DNA from: Bacillota bacterium
Lineage (GTDB): Bacteria > Bacillota > Clostridia > Christensenellales > SZUA-584
Assembly (NCBI GenBank): GCA_023441905.1
Contig: JAEZNC010000269.1
Location: 1 to 7,438, forward strand
Length of the DNA stretch: 7,438 bases
Reading direction: 5' to 3'
The position numbers were made by a program, and so were the translations under genes. The notes below the pieces were generated by a model, which did no database searches, was not told the DNA's origin, and saw only the letters and a list, made by a program, of their open reading frames with translations. This document shows positions 1-4,866 of the stretch, piece by piece. Numbering within the stretch: the stretch's first letter is position 1; each line of letters begins with the position of its first letter.

Positions 1-75
1 CAGCACATGGCTTTCGGCTTCCGCCTCCGAGGGCACCTCGCGCTGCGTGGAAAACAACATCTGTGATAGTCTCAT
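1..75 (-). CDS. proS: Prolyl-tRNA synthetase, N-terminal fragment (gene runs off the left edge)
   Basis: Class II aminoacyl-tRNA synthetase that charges tRNA-Pro with proline in the cytoplasm. Only the first 25 codons lie in the window. They begin MRLSQMLFSTQREVPSEAE and continue to a Ser-His-Val-Leu. This matches the characteristic bacterial ProS start (family pattern roughly M-R-x-S-Q-x-x-x-x-T-x-+-E-x-P-x-[ED]-A-E-x-x-S-H-x-L). The ATG at 73-75 is preceded by AAGGAG (minus strand, 86-91) with a 10-base spacer, and a promoter lies just upstream at 112-140. The short leader of about 30 bases leaves no room for the T-box element often found before aminoacyl-tRNA synthetase genes in Firmicutes, so regulation by that route is not expected here. 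The call rests on a short stretch, but the stretch is distinctive. Confidence 0.85.
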   Translation of the reverse strand, partial: MRLSQMLFSTQREVPSEAEAESHVL

Positions 76-111
76 GAGAAAAAAACTCCTTCAAAGTCAG
101 TTCGCCTGCCC

Positions 112-140
112 AGTATACCACAATAAAGAAAGCTGTACAA
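112..140 (-). promoter_or_regulatory. Promoter of proS (sigma-A type)
   Basis: On the minus strand a -35 box TTGTAC (135-140) is followed by a 17-base spacer and a -10 box TATACT (112-117). Transcription would begin near position 105, giving a leader of about 30 bases before the proS ATG. Confidence 0.75.
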
Positions 141-242
141 TGCAAGGAGAAATGCATTTTTTCGGATTGTGAGCGCTATTTTTCACGCTGTCCCAGCTGT
201 CTTGGCTATGATAAACAACGATATCGGATAACGAGTCCTTTA

Positions 243-331
243 CGTAGTGGGAGCGAAGCGACGACTACGATAATGGATTATAAACTGTTGCGACAGATTC
301 TTTTCCACTGCGTAGTCATATCGCTTCGCTC
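243..331. repeat. Inverted pair of a short repeat core (251-269 and 311-331)
   Basis: The left copy, GAGCGAAGCGA-C-GACTACG at 251-269, recurs in inverted orientation at 311-331 as GAGCGAAGCGA-TAT-GACTACG when read on the minus strand. The left copy is also enclosed in its own small hairpin, CGTAGT (243-248) with ACTACG (264-269). A further small hairpin, CTGT/ACAG, sits at 285-296. The same core occurs in direct orientation at 512-531 and 1478-1497. Function is unknown; it resembles dispersed intergenic repeats. Confidence 0.7.
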
Positions 332-351
332 ATTCACTGCGACAGTGGAAA
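302..351. repeat. Hairpin-forming palindrome with 9-bp perfect arms
   Basis: TTTCCACTG at 302-310 is perfectly complementary to CAGTGGAAA at 343-351. The inverted copy of the AGCGAAGCGA core lies in the loop, and a smaller alternative hairpin CACTG-CGA-CAGTG sits at 335-347. There is no U-tract, so it does not look like a rho-independent terminator. It could be a REP-like element or part of a small mobile repeat. Confidence 0.6.
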
Positions 352-429
352 GAAAGACAATAACCGTTGCTTATCGTTACTTATGCACGTCAACGCATGA
401 CAATTTTGAAGCGATAAATGCCTTCCACG

Positions 430-457
430 GCTTATCGCTCCCAGCGAGTAATGCGCT
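430..457. repeat. Repeat module 2, copy 1
   Basis: These 28 bases match 1518-1546 with two substitutions and one single-base gap (shared core CGCTCCCAGCG, then AATGCGCT). Here the module lies upstream of the 64-bp module 1; at the other locus it lies directly downstream, so the order is swapped. Confidence 0.7.
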
Positions 458-492
458 TGTATTCCGAGACTGTGACTCACGCAATCTCCGCC

Positions 493-556
493 CCTTATGT
501 CATGCTGAGCAAGCGAAGCGAGCCGACTACGTAGTGGATGAGCATCCCGTGACTTA
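493..556. repeat. 64-bp repeat module 1, copy A
   Basis: These 64 bases match 1459-1522 without gaps at 60 of 64 positions. The element begins CCTTATGTCATGCTGAGC, contains the AGCGAAGCGA core and the palindrome CTACGTAG, and ends GCATCCCGTGACTTA. ATGCT (502-506) and AGCAT (541-545) can pair to form a hairpin. The style (TGTCATxCTGAGCGAAGCGA followed later by GCATCCC) recalls dispersed intergenic repeats of clostridia and other bacteria; that comparison is from memory. Confidence 0.85.
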
Positions 557-576
557 ATTCACTTTGCCATATCACG

Positions 577-605
577 TTGTACATTTCTTCAAAAAGTGAT
601 AATAT
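577..605 (+). promoter_or_regulatory. Promoter of the lipoprotein gene
   Basis: A -35 box TTGTAC (577-582), a 17-base spacer and a -10 box TAATAT (600-605) preceded by an extended TGA. The expected start of transcription is near 611, about 40 bases before the ATG at 651. It lies just inside the 64-bp repeat copy A, so the gene brings its own promoter rather than borrowing one from the repeat. Confidence 0.75.
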
Positions 606-650
606 GCAGTAAAGTTAATTTTTCCCTATCATTTTGGGAGGAATCTCTTC

Positions 651-1394
651 ATGAAGCCTTTATTGTTTCTGTTATCAATAGTTCTTATTTTCTCAGTCTG
701 CGGATGTACGGCAAAACAAACCGCAGTAGGAAGCGCGCAAACGCCCGCGCTGACAGAAAGCCCAATTGAAGCGCCCGCGCAAACTGAGCTCCCTACCCCA
801 GCTGCTCAAACGGGAGTTCAAGATGAAATCAGCACCACTGATACAGCAAACCCGATAGAATATTCTAACGAAAAAACAGCCGAAGAATTGATTACCATTC
901 GGTATTCTGCAACACAATTAAAAAATATGAGAGAAAATTTCAAAAATTATGTTGGCACTTCATTCGATGAGTTATCAAAGGACTTTAAATTTGAATGTGT
1001 CCGATATACGGACACAGAATATTATGTTGTGCTCTTATTGGACAACGATAAAAAAGCATTTCTGTTTTTTGATATGGATCTACTCCTGAATGGAATAAAG
1101 ATTTGCGGCGATTTTATAAGTAAAGACGATTTTGATTTTATCGAAATCGGTAAAACTACGATAGATGAGGTATGTGAAGCAGATCCGAATTACAATTTAT
1201 CTCCGTCAAGTTCCATTACATGTACTTCGCATATTGTTAAAGAAGGTGGTATTTTGATTGAATACAAAGTTATTGATCAGCTGTTTAGAGTCAATGCCTT
1301 ATGTTTCTATGAGAACAGTGAATTATTAAATGTTGATAAATATGATGTTGCTCGTGGTTCGATCCCGTATGTTTTGGATATTGATAAACAGTAA
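651..1394 (+). CDS. Putative lipoprotein of unknown function (247 aa)
   Basis: Residues 2-18 form a hydrophobic signal segment ending in a lipobox, V16-C17-G18-C19, so Cys19 should be lipidated and the protein anchored outside the cytoplasmic membrane. Residues 20-75 are a Thr/Pro/Ala/Gln-rich linker with little predicted structure. Residues 80-247 form a mixed alpha/beta, acidic domain I do not recognise. The stretch around residues 161-175 (FDFIEIGKTTIDEV) resembles the 'I-x-x-G-x-[ST]-x-x-[ED]-V' opening of SmpA/BLIP-like folds, and residues 86-110 may be a degenerate earlier copy; both are inference. The start is supported by GGGAGG at 636-641 with a 9-base spacer. The gene is visibly AT-rich from about 850 onward compared with the importer genes, and it sits alone between two direct repeat copies. 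No terminator is visible after it. That it is a real expressed lipoprotein is likely; its role is not known. Confidence 0.85.
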   Translation: MKPLLFLLSIVLIFSVCGCTAKQTAVGSAQTPALTESPIEAPAQTELPTPAAQTGVQDEISTTDTANPIEYSNEKTAEELITIRYSATQLKNMRENFKNYVGTSFDELSKDFKFECVRYTDTEYYVVLLLDNDKKAFLFFDMDLLLNGIKICGDFISKDDFDFIEIGKTTIDEVCEADPNYNLSPSSSITCTSHIVKEGGILIEYKVIDQLFRVNALCFYENSELLNVDKYDVARGSIPYVLDIDKQ

Positions 1395-1458
1395 ATACTG
1401 ACAAGATAGAATTAAACTTGACTTACCTAAACTCGTAGCGGCAGCCCGCTCGCCGCGG

Positions 1459-1522
1459 CCTTATGTCATGCTGAGCGAGCGAAGCGACCCGACTACGTAG
1501 TGGATGAGCATCCCATGGCTTA
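1459..1522. repeat. 64-bp repeat module 1, copy B
   Basis: Direct-orientation copy of 493-556, with 60 of 64 bases identical and no gaps. It lies between the convergent 3' ends of the lipoprotein gene and btuD. The four differences fall at 1477, 1488, 1515 and 1518, all outside the CTACGTAG palindrome and the ATGCT/AGCAT arms. A GC-rich stem (GCGGC 1438-1442 with GCCGC 1452-1456) lies just before it. No U-tract follows either structure. Confidence 0.85.
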
Positions 1523-1546
1523 ACGCTCCCAGCGGGTCAATGCGCT
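1518..1546. repeat. Repeat module 2, copy 2
   Basis: Matches 430-457 with two substitutions and one extra C at 1538. It overlaps the last bases of module 1 copy B and stops 7 bases before the end of btuD, so the repeat abuts the importer operon directly. Confidence 0.7.
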
Positions 1547-1553
1547 CATATCG

Positions 1554-2330
1554 TCATCCCATCACCGGCAGTATATACGTTTTCCCGCCCTGCTCAAACG
1601 TGTTCACGGCCGTGCCGTAAACGCTCTCGATGTTTGCCTTTGTGAGCACCTCTCCCGGTGCGCCCTTTGCGTACAGCTCACCCTTTTTGAGCAGCACAAT
1701 GTCATCGCAATAAGCCAGCGCGAGATTCAAATCGTGCAGCACGCACACCACGGATATGCCGCGCTCCTTCGCGAGCCGCCTGACGGTGCCCATAATGCTC
1801 ACCTGATGCTTGATATCGAGCCCCGTGACCGGTTCGTCAAGCAGCATGATGTCCGCCTGCTGGCACAGCGCCCGCGCGAGTATCATCATCTGCCACTCTC
1901 CGCCCGAAAGCGACGTAATCAGCCTGTCCTTTAAATGCGTGATGCCCGCCGTTTCCAGCGCCGCGTTCATCGCCGCGTAATCCTCGGCCGTTTCACCGCG
2001 CCACCGCTTCATATACGGGTTGCGCCCCGTCAGCACAATATCACCCACGGTGAAGTCGTACGCAAGCGACGTTTGCTGCTGCACAAGCGCCATGCGCCTC
2101 GCAATTTCACGCACGCTCAAAGCCGCCACATTGCGGTTCCCGATGGTGACCTCGCCGTGATTCGGCTGCAAATGCCCCGATATGCACCCGAGCAGTGTGG
2201 ATTTCCCCGACCCATTGGGCCCGATGATGCCGCAGAAACGCCCCGAGGGAATATCAAAGCTTACATTTTGCAGCGCCCATTGCGGCGGCTCGTAGCTGTA
2301 ATGCACGCCGGTGATATGAAGATCGCTCAT
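1554..2330 (-). CDS. btuD: Cobalamin/corrinoid ABC importer, ATP-binding protein
   Basis: Cytoplasmic ATPase that powers the importer formed with the neighbouring permease and binding protein. At 258 residues it has the normal length for the FepC/BtuD type. Visible motifs in order are Walker A GPNGSGKST (37-45), Q-loop within VQQQ (83-86), signature LSGGEWQ (141-147), Walker B IMLLDEP (161-167, Asp165 and Glu166), D-loop GLD (170-172) and switch His199 in LHD. All catalytic residues are present. The signature is slightly odd: Trp146 stands where LSGGE-R-Q or LSGGQ-R is usual. The ATG overlaps the permease stop by four bases (ATGA at 2327-2330), which implies translational coupling. It is the last gene of the operon, and no intrinsic terminator is visible downstream. 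Sequence alone would fit a siderophore or heme importer equally well; the riboswitch upstream decides for B12. Confidence 0.9.
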   Translation of the reverse strand: MSDLHITGVHYSYEPPQWALQNVSFDIPSGRFCGIIGPNGSGKSTLLGCISGHLQPNHGEVTIGNRNVAALSVREIARRMALVQQQTSLAYDFTVGDIVLTGRNPYMKRWRGETAEDYAAMNAALETAGITHLKDRLITSLSGGEWQMMILARALCQQADIMLLDEPVTGLDIKHQVSIMGTVRRLAKERGISVVCVLHDLNLALAYCDDIVLLKKGELYAKGAPGEVLTKANIESVYGTAVNTFEQGGKTYILPVMG

Positions 2331-3340
2331 CGCTTCACCCCCTTGCCCCGCCGCAGCAGAAACAAAAAGAACGGCACACCGATCAGCGCCGTGATGACGC
2401 CGACGGGAATCTCCTGGCTCTCCACCACAATGCGCGAAAGCGTATCCGCAATCAGCAAAAAGATACCGCCGCCCACAAACGAGACGGGCAGCAGCACCCG
2501 GTGATCAGGCCCGAGTATCAGCCGCATGATGTGCGGCACGATGAGCCCCACAAACCCAATGATGCCGCTCACGGACACGGCGCTCGCCGTGGCGACTGTG
2601 GTCAGCAATATCAGGCCGCGGCGTACCTTCCCCGCGTCCACACCGAGGTGCCTTGCGGCTTCGTCGCCCTGCAGCATAATATTGAGGTCACGCGAAAAAA
2701 ACAGGCACAGCACGGATGAAATCAGCATGGCGGGCACACCGATCATCACCTTGTCCCACGAAGCCGACGAAAAGCTGCCCATCGTCCACATCACAATATG
2801 CTCCATTTTGTCGCGAAACAGTATCATGATACAATACACAACCGCCGAGCACAGCGTGCTCACCGCCACACCCGCAAGCAGCAGCGAAAACACGGACACC
2901 TTGCCGTGAATTTTCGCAAGCCGGTACACCACCGATACCGAGGCAAGGGCGCAAAGAAACGCAAGCAGGCTCACCACCTCGAACCCGAAGAAGGCCAGAG
3001 ACGAACTGAAAGCGAGCGCAATCGTCGCGCCGAGCGCCGCGCCGCTGCTCACGCCGATCACATACGAATCCGCCATCGGGTTCTTAAACATGCCTTGCAA
3101 ACACGCGCCCGAAATGCCGAGCGCCCCGCCCGACACAAGCGCGAGTATCGCTCTCGGCAGACGCAGGCTGAAGAATATGGTGGCCGTATACGGCTGGGCG
3201 CTGCCGTTTAGCAGCGCCAACAGTTCGCTGAGGCTGACGTTGGAGCTTCCGAATAAAAATGCGGACACGACCGCGATGATGCCAAGCGGCACCATCACGA
3301 TCCATGTCAGCCTTATTTTTTTCCTGTTTGTCTGGTTCAA
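2327..3340 (-). CDS. btuC: Cobalamin/corrinoid ABC importer, FecCD-family permease
   Basis: Integral membrane subunit that forms the substrate path as a dimer. It has 337 residues, typical of the BtuC/FecCD family (usually about ten membrane helices). Family landmarks are LRLPR (59-63), LQGMFKNPMADSYVIG (81-96, related to the usual N-P-[LM]-A-x-P motif but with Ser92 in place of Pro), GFVGLIVPHIMR (262-273), and the C-terminal EIPVGVITALIG (310-321) followed by PFFLFLLRR. The first helix is about residues 11-31. The start is a TTG at 3338-3340: GGGAG lies 8 bases upstream, and the first membrane helix would be cut if Met16 were used instead. The btuF stop is two codons upstream in the same reading frame (TAA-CGT-TTG), an unusual junction. 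The 3' end overlaps btuD by four bases. Confidence 0.92.
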   Translation of the reverse strand: MNQTNRKKIRLTWIVMVPLGIIAVVSAFLFGSSNVSLSELLALLNGSAQPYTATIFFSLRLPRAILALVSGGALGISGACLQGMFKNPMADSYVIGVSSGAALGATIALAFSSSLAFFGFEVVSLLAFLCALASVSVVYRLAKIHGKVSVFSLLLAGVAVSTLCSAVVYCIMILFRDKMEHIVMWTMGSFSSASWDKVMIGVPAMLISSVLCLFFSRDLNIMLQGDEAARHLGVDAGKVRRGLILLTTVATASAVSVSGIIGFVGLIVPHIMRLILGPDHRVLLPVSFVGGGIFLLIADTLSRIVVESQEIPVGVITALIGVPFFLFLLRRGKGVKR

Positions 3341-3343
3341 ACG

Positions 3344-4288
3344 TTATTCTCCCGCGAAAAAGGATTCGATATGACCCTGCACAGCCTTGAGCGCCTCGCC
3401 GATACGCGGACCGGGCAGCTCCACAATGGCAGCATCGACAATATAGTAATGTCCGTTTTTCACAGCTGTCATATCGCTGTAGCCCGCCGCCGCCTTAAGA
3501 TCAGCCTCGGCAACCCAGCTCGATACCAGCAGTATATCGGGATCGTTTTTCACAAGATCCTCCACCGGGTATTCAAGCCATTCGGCATCCGAATCGTTCG
3601 TGACGGGGGTGCCGCCGGCCATTTCAATGATCGTGTTGATAAAGCTGCCTTTGCCGGATGTCCAGTTGCCGGATTCACCGATGGTCATCACATAGTAAAC
3701 GGATGGTTTTTCCGCAAACGCCGCTGCTTTTTCTTTCACGGCTTTTTCCGCGTCGGCAATCTGTCGGTTCAGCGCTGCGGCCTCCGCTTCCTTGCCGACC
3801 ACCCCGCCGATCATCGTGATACTCTTGGCGATATCATCATAATAGGTGGCTTCCACCGCAATCACGTTGAGGCCCGCTTTTTTGAGTGTCTCAATATCCT
3901 CGTGCTGCAGACCGTTGCCCGCAAACACAACGCTCGGGTTCAGCGCAATCACCTTTTCCACATCAAACCCGTTAAAATCGCCGACTTTCTCGATGTTCGC
4001 CGCCTCTTCGGGATAGACCGAGCTCACATCGACGCCGACAATGCTGTCGCCGCATCCAAGTGCAAAAAGTATCTCCGTCGCACTGGGTGCCGTCGAGACG
4101 ATCGTGAGGTTTTTTTCGGGCACTGCCGAGGCTGTCACCTCACTGCCCATCGCGTCCACATTTTCGTCCATGATGTCTTTGGGCACAGGGGTGCCGGACG
4201 GTTCGGATGAGCTGCCGCCCGCGGCGCATCCGCAAAGCAGTCCCGCAATCAGCGCGGCTGCCAACAGAACGTACATTGTTTTTTTCAT
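3344..4288 (-). CDS. btuF: Cobalamin/corrinoid ABC importer, substrate-binding lipoprotein
   Basis: Captures the substrate outside the membrane and delivers it to the permease. It has 314 residues. Residues 1-20 are a lipoprotein signal with lipobox L18-C19-G20-C21, so Cys21 is the likely lipid anchor. Residues 22-58 are a Gly/Ser/Pro-rich then acidic linker. Residues 60-312 form a periplasmic-binding-protein domain of the BtuF/FhuD type (PF01497-like). It opens with IVSTAPSATEILFALGCGD (63-81), then VGVDVSS (84-90) and GDFNGFDVEKVIALNPSVVF (103-122), which is the family's usual 'G-x-x-x-x-[ND]-x-E-x-I-x-x-L-x-P-D-x-V' pattern. A long helical stretch at 152-193 bridges the two lobes. The ATG at 4286-4288 has GGAGG 8 bases upstream. 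It is the first gene after the cobalamin riboswitch, so B12 or a related corrinoid is the probable ligand. Confidence 0.92.
   Translation of the reverse strand: MKKTMYVLLAAALIAGLLCGCAAGGSSSEPSGTPVPKDIMDENVDAMGSEVTASAVPEKNLTIVSTAPSATEILFALGCGDSIVGVDVSSVYPEEAANIEKVGDFNGFDVEKVIALNPSVVFAGNGLQHEDIETLKKAGLNVIAVEATYYDDIAKSITMIGGVVGKEAEAAALNRQIADAEKAVKEKAAAFAEKPSVYYVMTIGESGNWTSGKGSFINTIIEMAGGTPVTNDSDAEWLEYPVEDLVKNDPDILLVSSWVAEADLKAAAGYSDMTAVKNGHYYIVDAAIVELPGPRIGEALKAVQGHIESFFAGE
3349..3353 (-). promoter_or_regulatory. Ribosome binding site that decides the TTG start of btuC
   Basis: GGGAG on the minus strand, lying inside the last codons of btuF, 8 bases before TTG at 3338-3340. No ATG or GTG lies at a suitable distance, and in-frame extension upstream is blocked by the btuF TAA two codons away. 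Confidence 0.7.
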
Positions 4289-4360
4289 TTGTCTTTCCTC
4301 CGTTTTAAATTCTCCTCCCCGGAAAGAAGAACAACCCCGTCATCACGTTCGTATGCCGCC

Positions 4361-4397
4361 AAAATAAAAAACGCCTGAAGCGTTGATGCTTTGGGCG
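4361..4397 (-). terminator. Intrinsic terminator of the riboswitch expression platform
   Basis: Read on the minus strand, CGCC (4394-4397) pairs with GGCG (4372-4375) and AAGC (4388-4391) pairs with GCTT (4378-4381). A 2x2 internal loop separates the two stem parts and a 6-base loop closes the hairpin. A U-rich tract, UUUUUUAUUUU, follows at once (4361-4371). A shorter alternative hairpin, AACGC (4380-4384) with GCGTT (4370-4374), ends at the same tract. Its place between aptamer and btuF indicates ligand-controlled transcription termination. Confidence 0.85.
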
Positions 4398-4427
4398 ATG
4401 ATCCGTGTTAATACGGCCGTCTGCATC
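4385..4427 (-). promoter_or_regulatory. Candidate antiterminator stem of the riboswitch
   Basis: On the minus strand GATGC (4423-4427) can pair with GCATC (4385-4389), enclosing a small CCGT/ACGG hairpin (4403-4406 with 4413-4416). The 3' arm covers part of the AAGC arm and loop of the terminator, so the two structures exclude each other. This is inferred from complementarity only. Confidence 0.45.
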
Positions 4428-4453
4428 CTTCCCTCCGAAGAAATATGACTCAA

Positions 4454-4656
4454 CACATCGGGCAGGTTTACCGGCTCAGCTTCATTCCGTCAAAAGACGC
4501 CTTCCCAAAGCGCTCGCTTCAGTGGCATTGTGTCTTATGCGGTCAGCCATACGGTAGCGGGGGCTGCAACGGCATTTCACCGTTTTCCCTATTATCCCTT
4601 CAATCAGTCCCGAAAAGCCGCGCTCTTCAAGGCTTCTTTAAAAGGCACCAGATGGT
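4454..4656 (-). ncRNA. Cobalamin riboswitch aptamer (RF00174 type)
   Basis: Leader RNA that binds cobalamin and controls the btuF-btuC-btuD operon. Read on the minus strand, the conserved blocks appear in the right order: AATAGGGAA (4585-4593), a short stem ACGGT-loop-GCCGT, the B12-box core GCAGCCCCCGCTAC (4554-4567), CCACTG (4520-4525), GGGAAGGCG (4498-4506), and GAAGCTGAGCCGG leading to AACCTGCC (about 4462-4483). Supporting stems include AAGCC/GGCTT in the 5' arm, GCC/GGC closing an AAGC/GCTT hairpin after CCACTG, and a CGTC-TTTT-GACG hairpin. The ends can be joined by a P1-like stem, CATC (4651-4654) with GATG (4456-4459). The length of about 200 bases is normal. Exact ends are estimated. 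It is followed by a terminator, so the expected action is switching off on ligand binding. Confidence 0.95.
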
Positions 4657-4674
4657 CAATATTCTGTTAGTGTC

Positions 4675-4703
4675 AGCATAACATATGAGCAGTGCATGGT
4701 CAA
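4675..4703 (-). promoter_or_regulatory. Promoter of the riboswitch leader and btuFCD operon
   Basis: On the minus strand a -35 box TTGACC (4698-4703), a 17-base spacer and a -10 box TATGCT (4675-4680) with an extended TG before it. Transcription would begin near 4668, about 15 bases before the aptamer, leaving a leader of about 380 bases before btuF. Confidence 0.8.
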
Positions 4704-4727
4704 TACGCCGCATTACCATGAAGTGAT

Positions 4728-4757
4728 TCGGCAGCTTTTATCAAAAAGCCATATAAT
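4728..4757 (+). promoter_or_regulatory. Candidate distal promoter of the zinc-ribbon membrane protein gene
   Basis: A perfect -10 box TATAAT at 4752-4757 with a weak -35-like TCGGCA (4728-4733, 18-base spacer). It lies back to back with the divergent btuF promoter, 24 bases away. The -35 match is poor, so this is tentative. Confidence 0.4.
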
Positions 4758-4781
4758 GCAACATTTTATTCTTGTCAGGTA

Positions 4782-4810
4782 TGGAAAAACAAAACAGCTT
4801 CGTGTATGAT
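4782..4810 (+). promoter_or_regulatory. Candidate proximal promoter of the zinc-ribbon membrane protein gene
   Basis: TGGAAA (4782-4787), a 17-base spacer and TATGAT (4805-4810). Transcription would begin near 4817, about 50 bases before the ATG. It is an alternative or addition to the distal TATAAT; the sequence does not decide between them. Confidence 0.45.
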
Positions 4811-4866
4811 AGAGTTGTTGGGCAAATGTTCTTCAACGTCATCATGTTCATATTGAGGAGGGTAAT

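Larger units (their letters stand above)
141..576. other. Gene-free intergenic stretch filled with palindromic repeat pieces
   Basis: About 435 bases lie between the divergent promoters of proS and the lipoprotein gene, and I see no credible gene. Positions 141-240 show nothing recognisable beyond weak hairpins. From 241 on, the sequence is a patchwork of short inverted and direct repeats, listed separately. A 94-codon open frame at 273-557 runs through the repeats but has no ribosome binding site and no recognisable protein pattern, so it is not annotated. Confidence 0.6.

Noticed and set aside
76..200. T-box riboswitch before proS
   Set aside because: The promoter at 112-140 leaves a leader of only about 30 bases, too short for a T-box, and no T-box sequence or terminator is visible.
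243..556. CRISPR array
   Set aside because: The repeat pieces are few, irregularly spaced, in mixed orientation and of unequal length, with no regular spacers.
273..557. 94-codon open frame upstream of the lipoprotein gene
   Set aside because: It lies wholly within the repeat mosaic, has no ribosome binding site, and its peptide is simply the translated repeat.
1935..2504. 189-codon plus-strand open frame
   Set aside because: It is antisense to btuD and btuC, rich in Arg, His and Pro as expected of a shadow frame, and has no start signal.
3371..4210. 279-codon plus-strand open frame
   Set aside because: It is antisense to btuF, which has clear family motifs, a signal peptide and a ribosome binding site; the long frame follows from GC bias.
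1554..4288. Siderophore or heme importer
   Set aside because: The protein families fit, but the cobalamin riboswitch directly upstream makes corrinoid uptake the better call.
4445..4681. 78-codon plus-strand open frame
   Set aside because: It covers the cobalamin riboswitch aptamer on the opposite strand and has no ribosome binding site.
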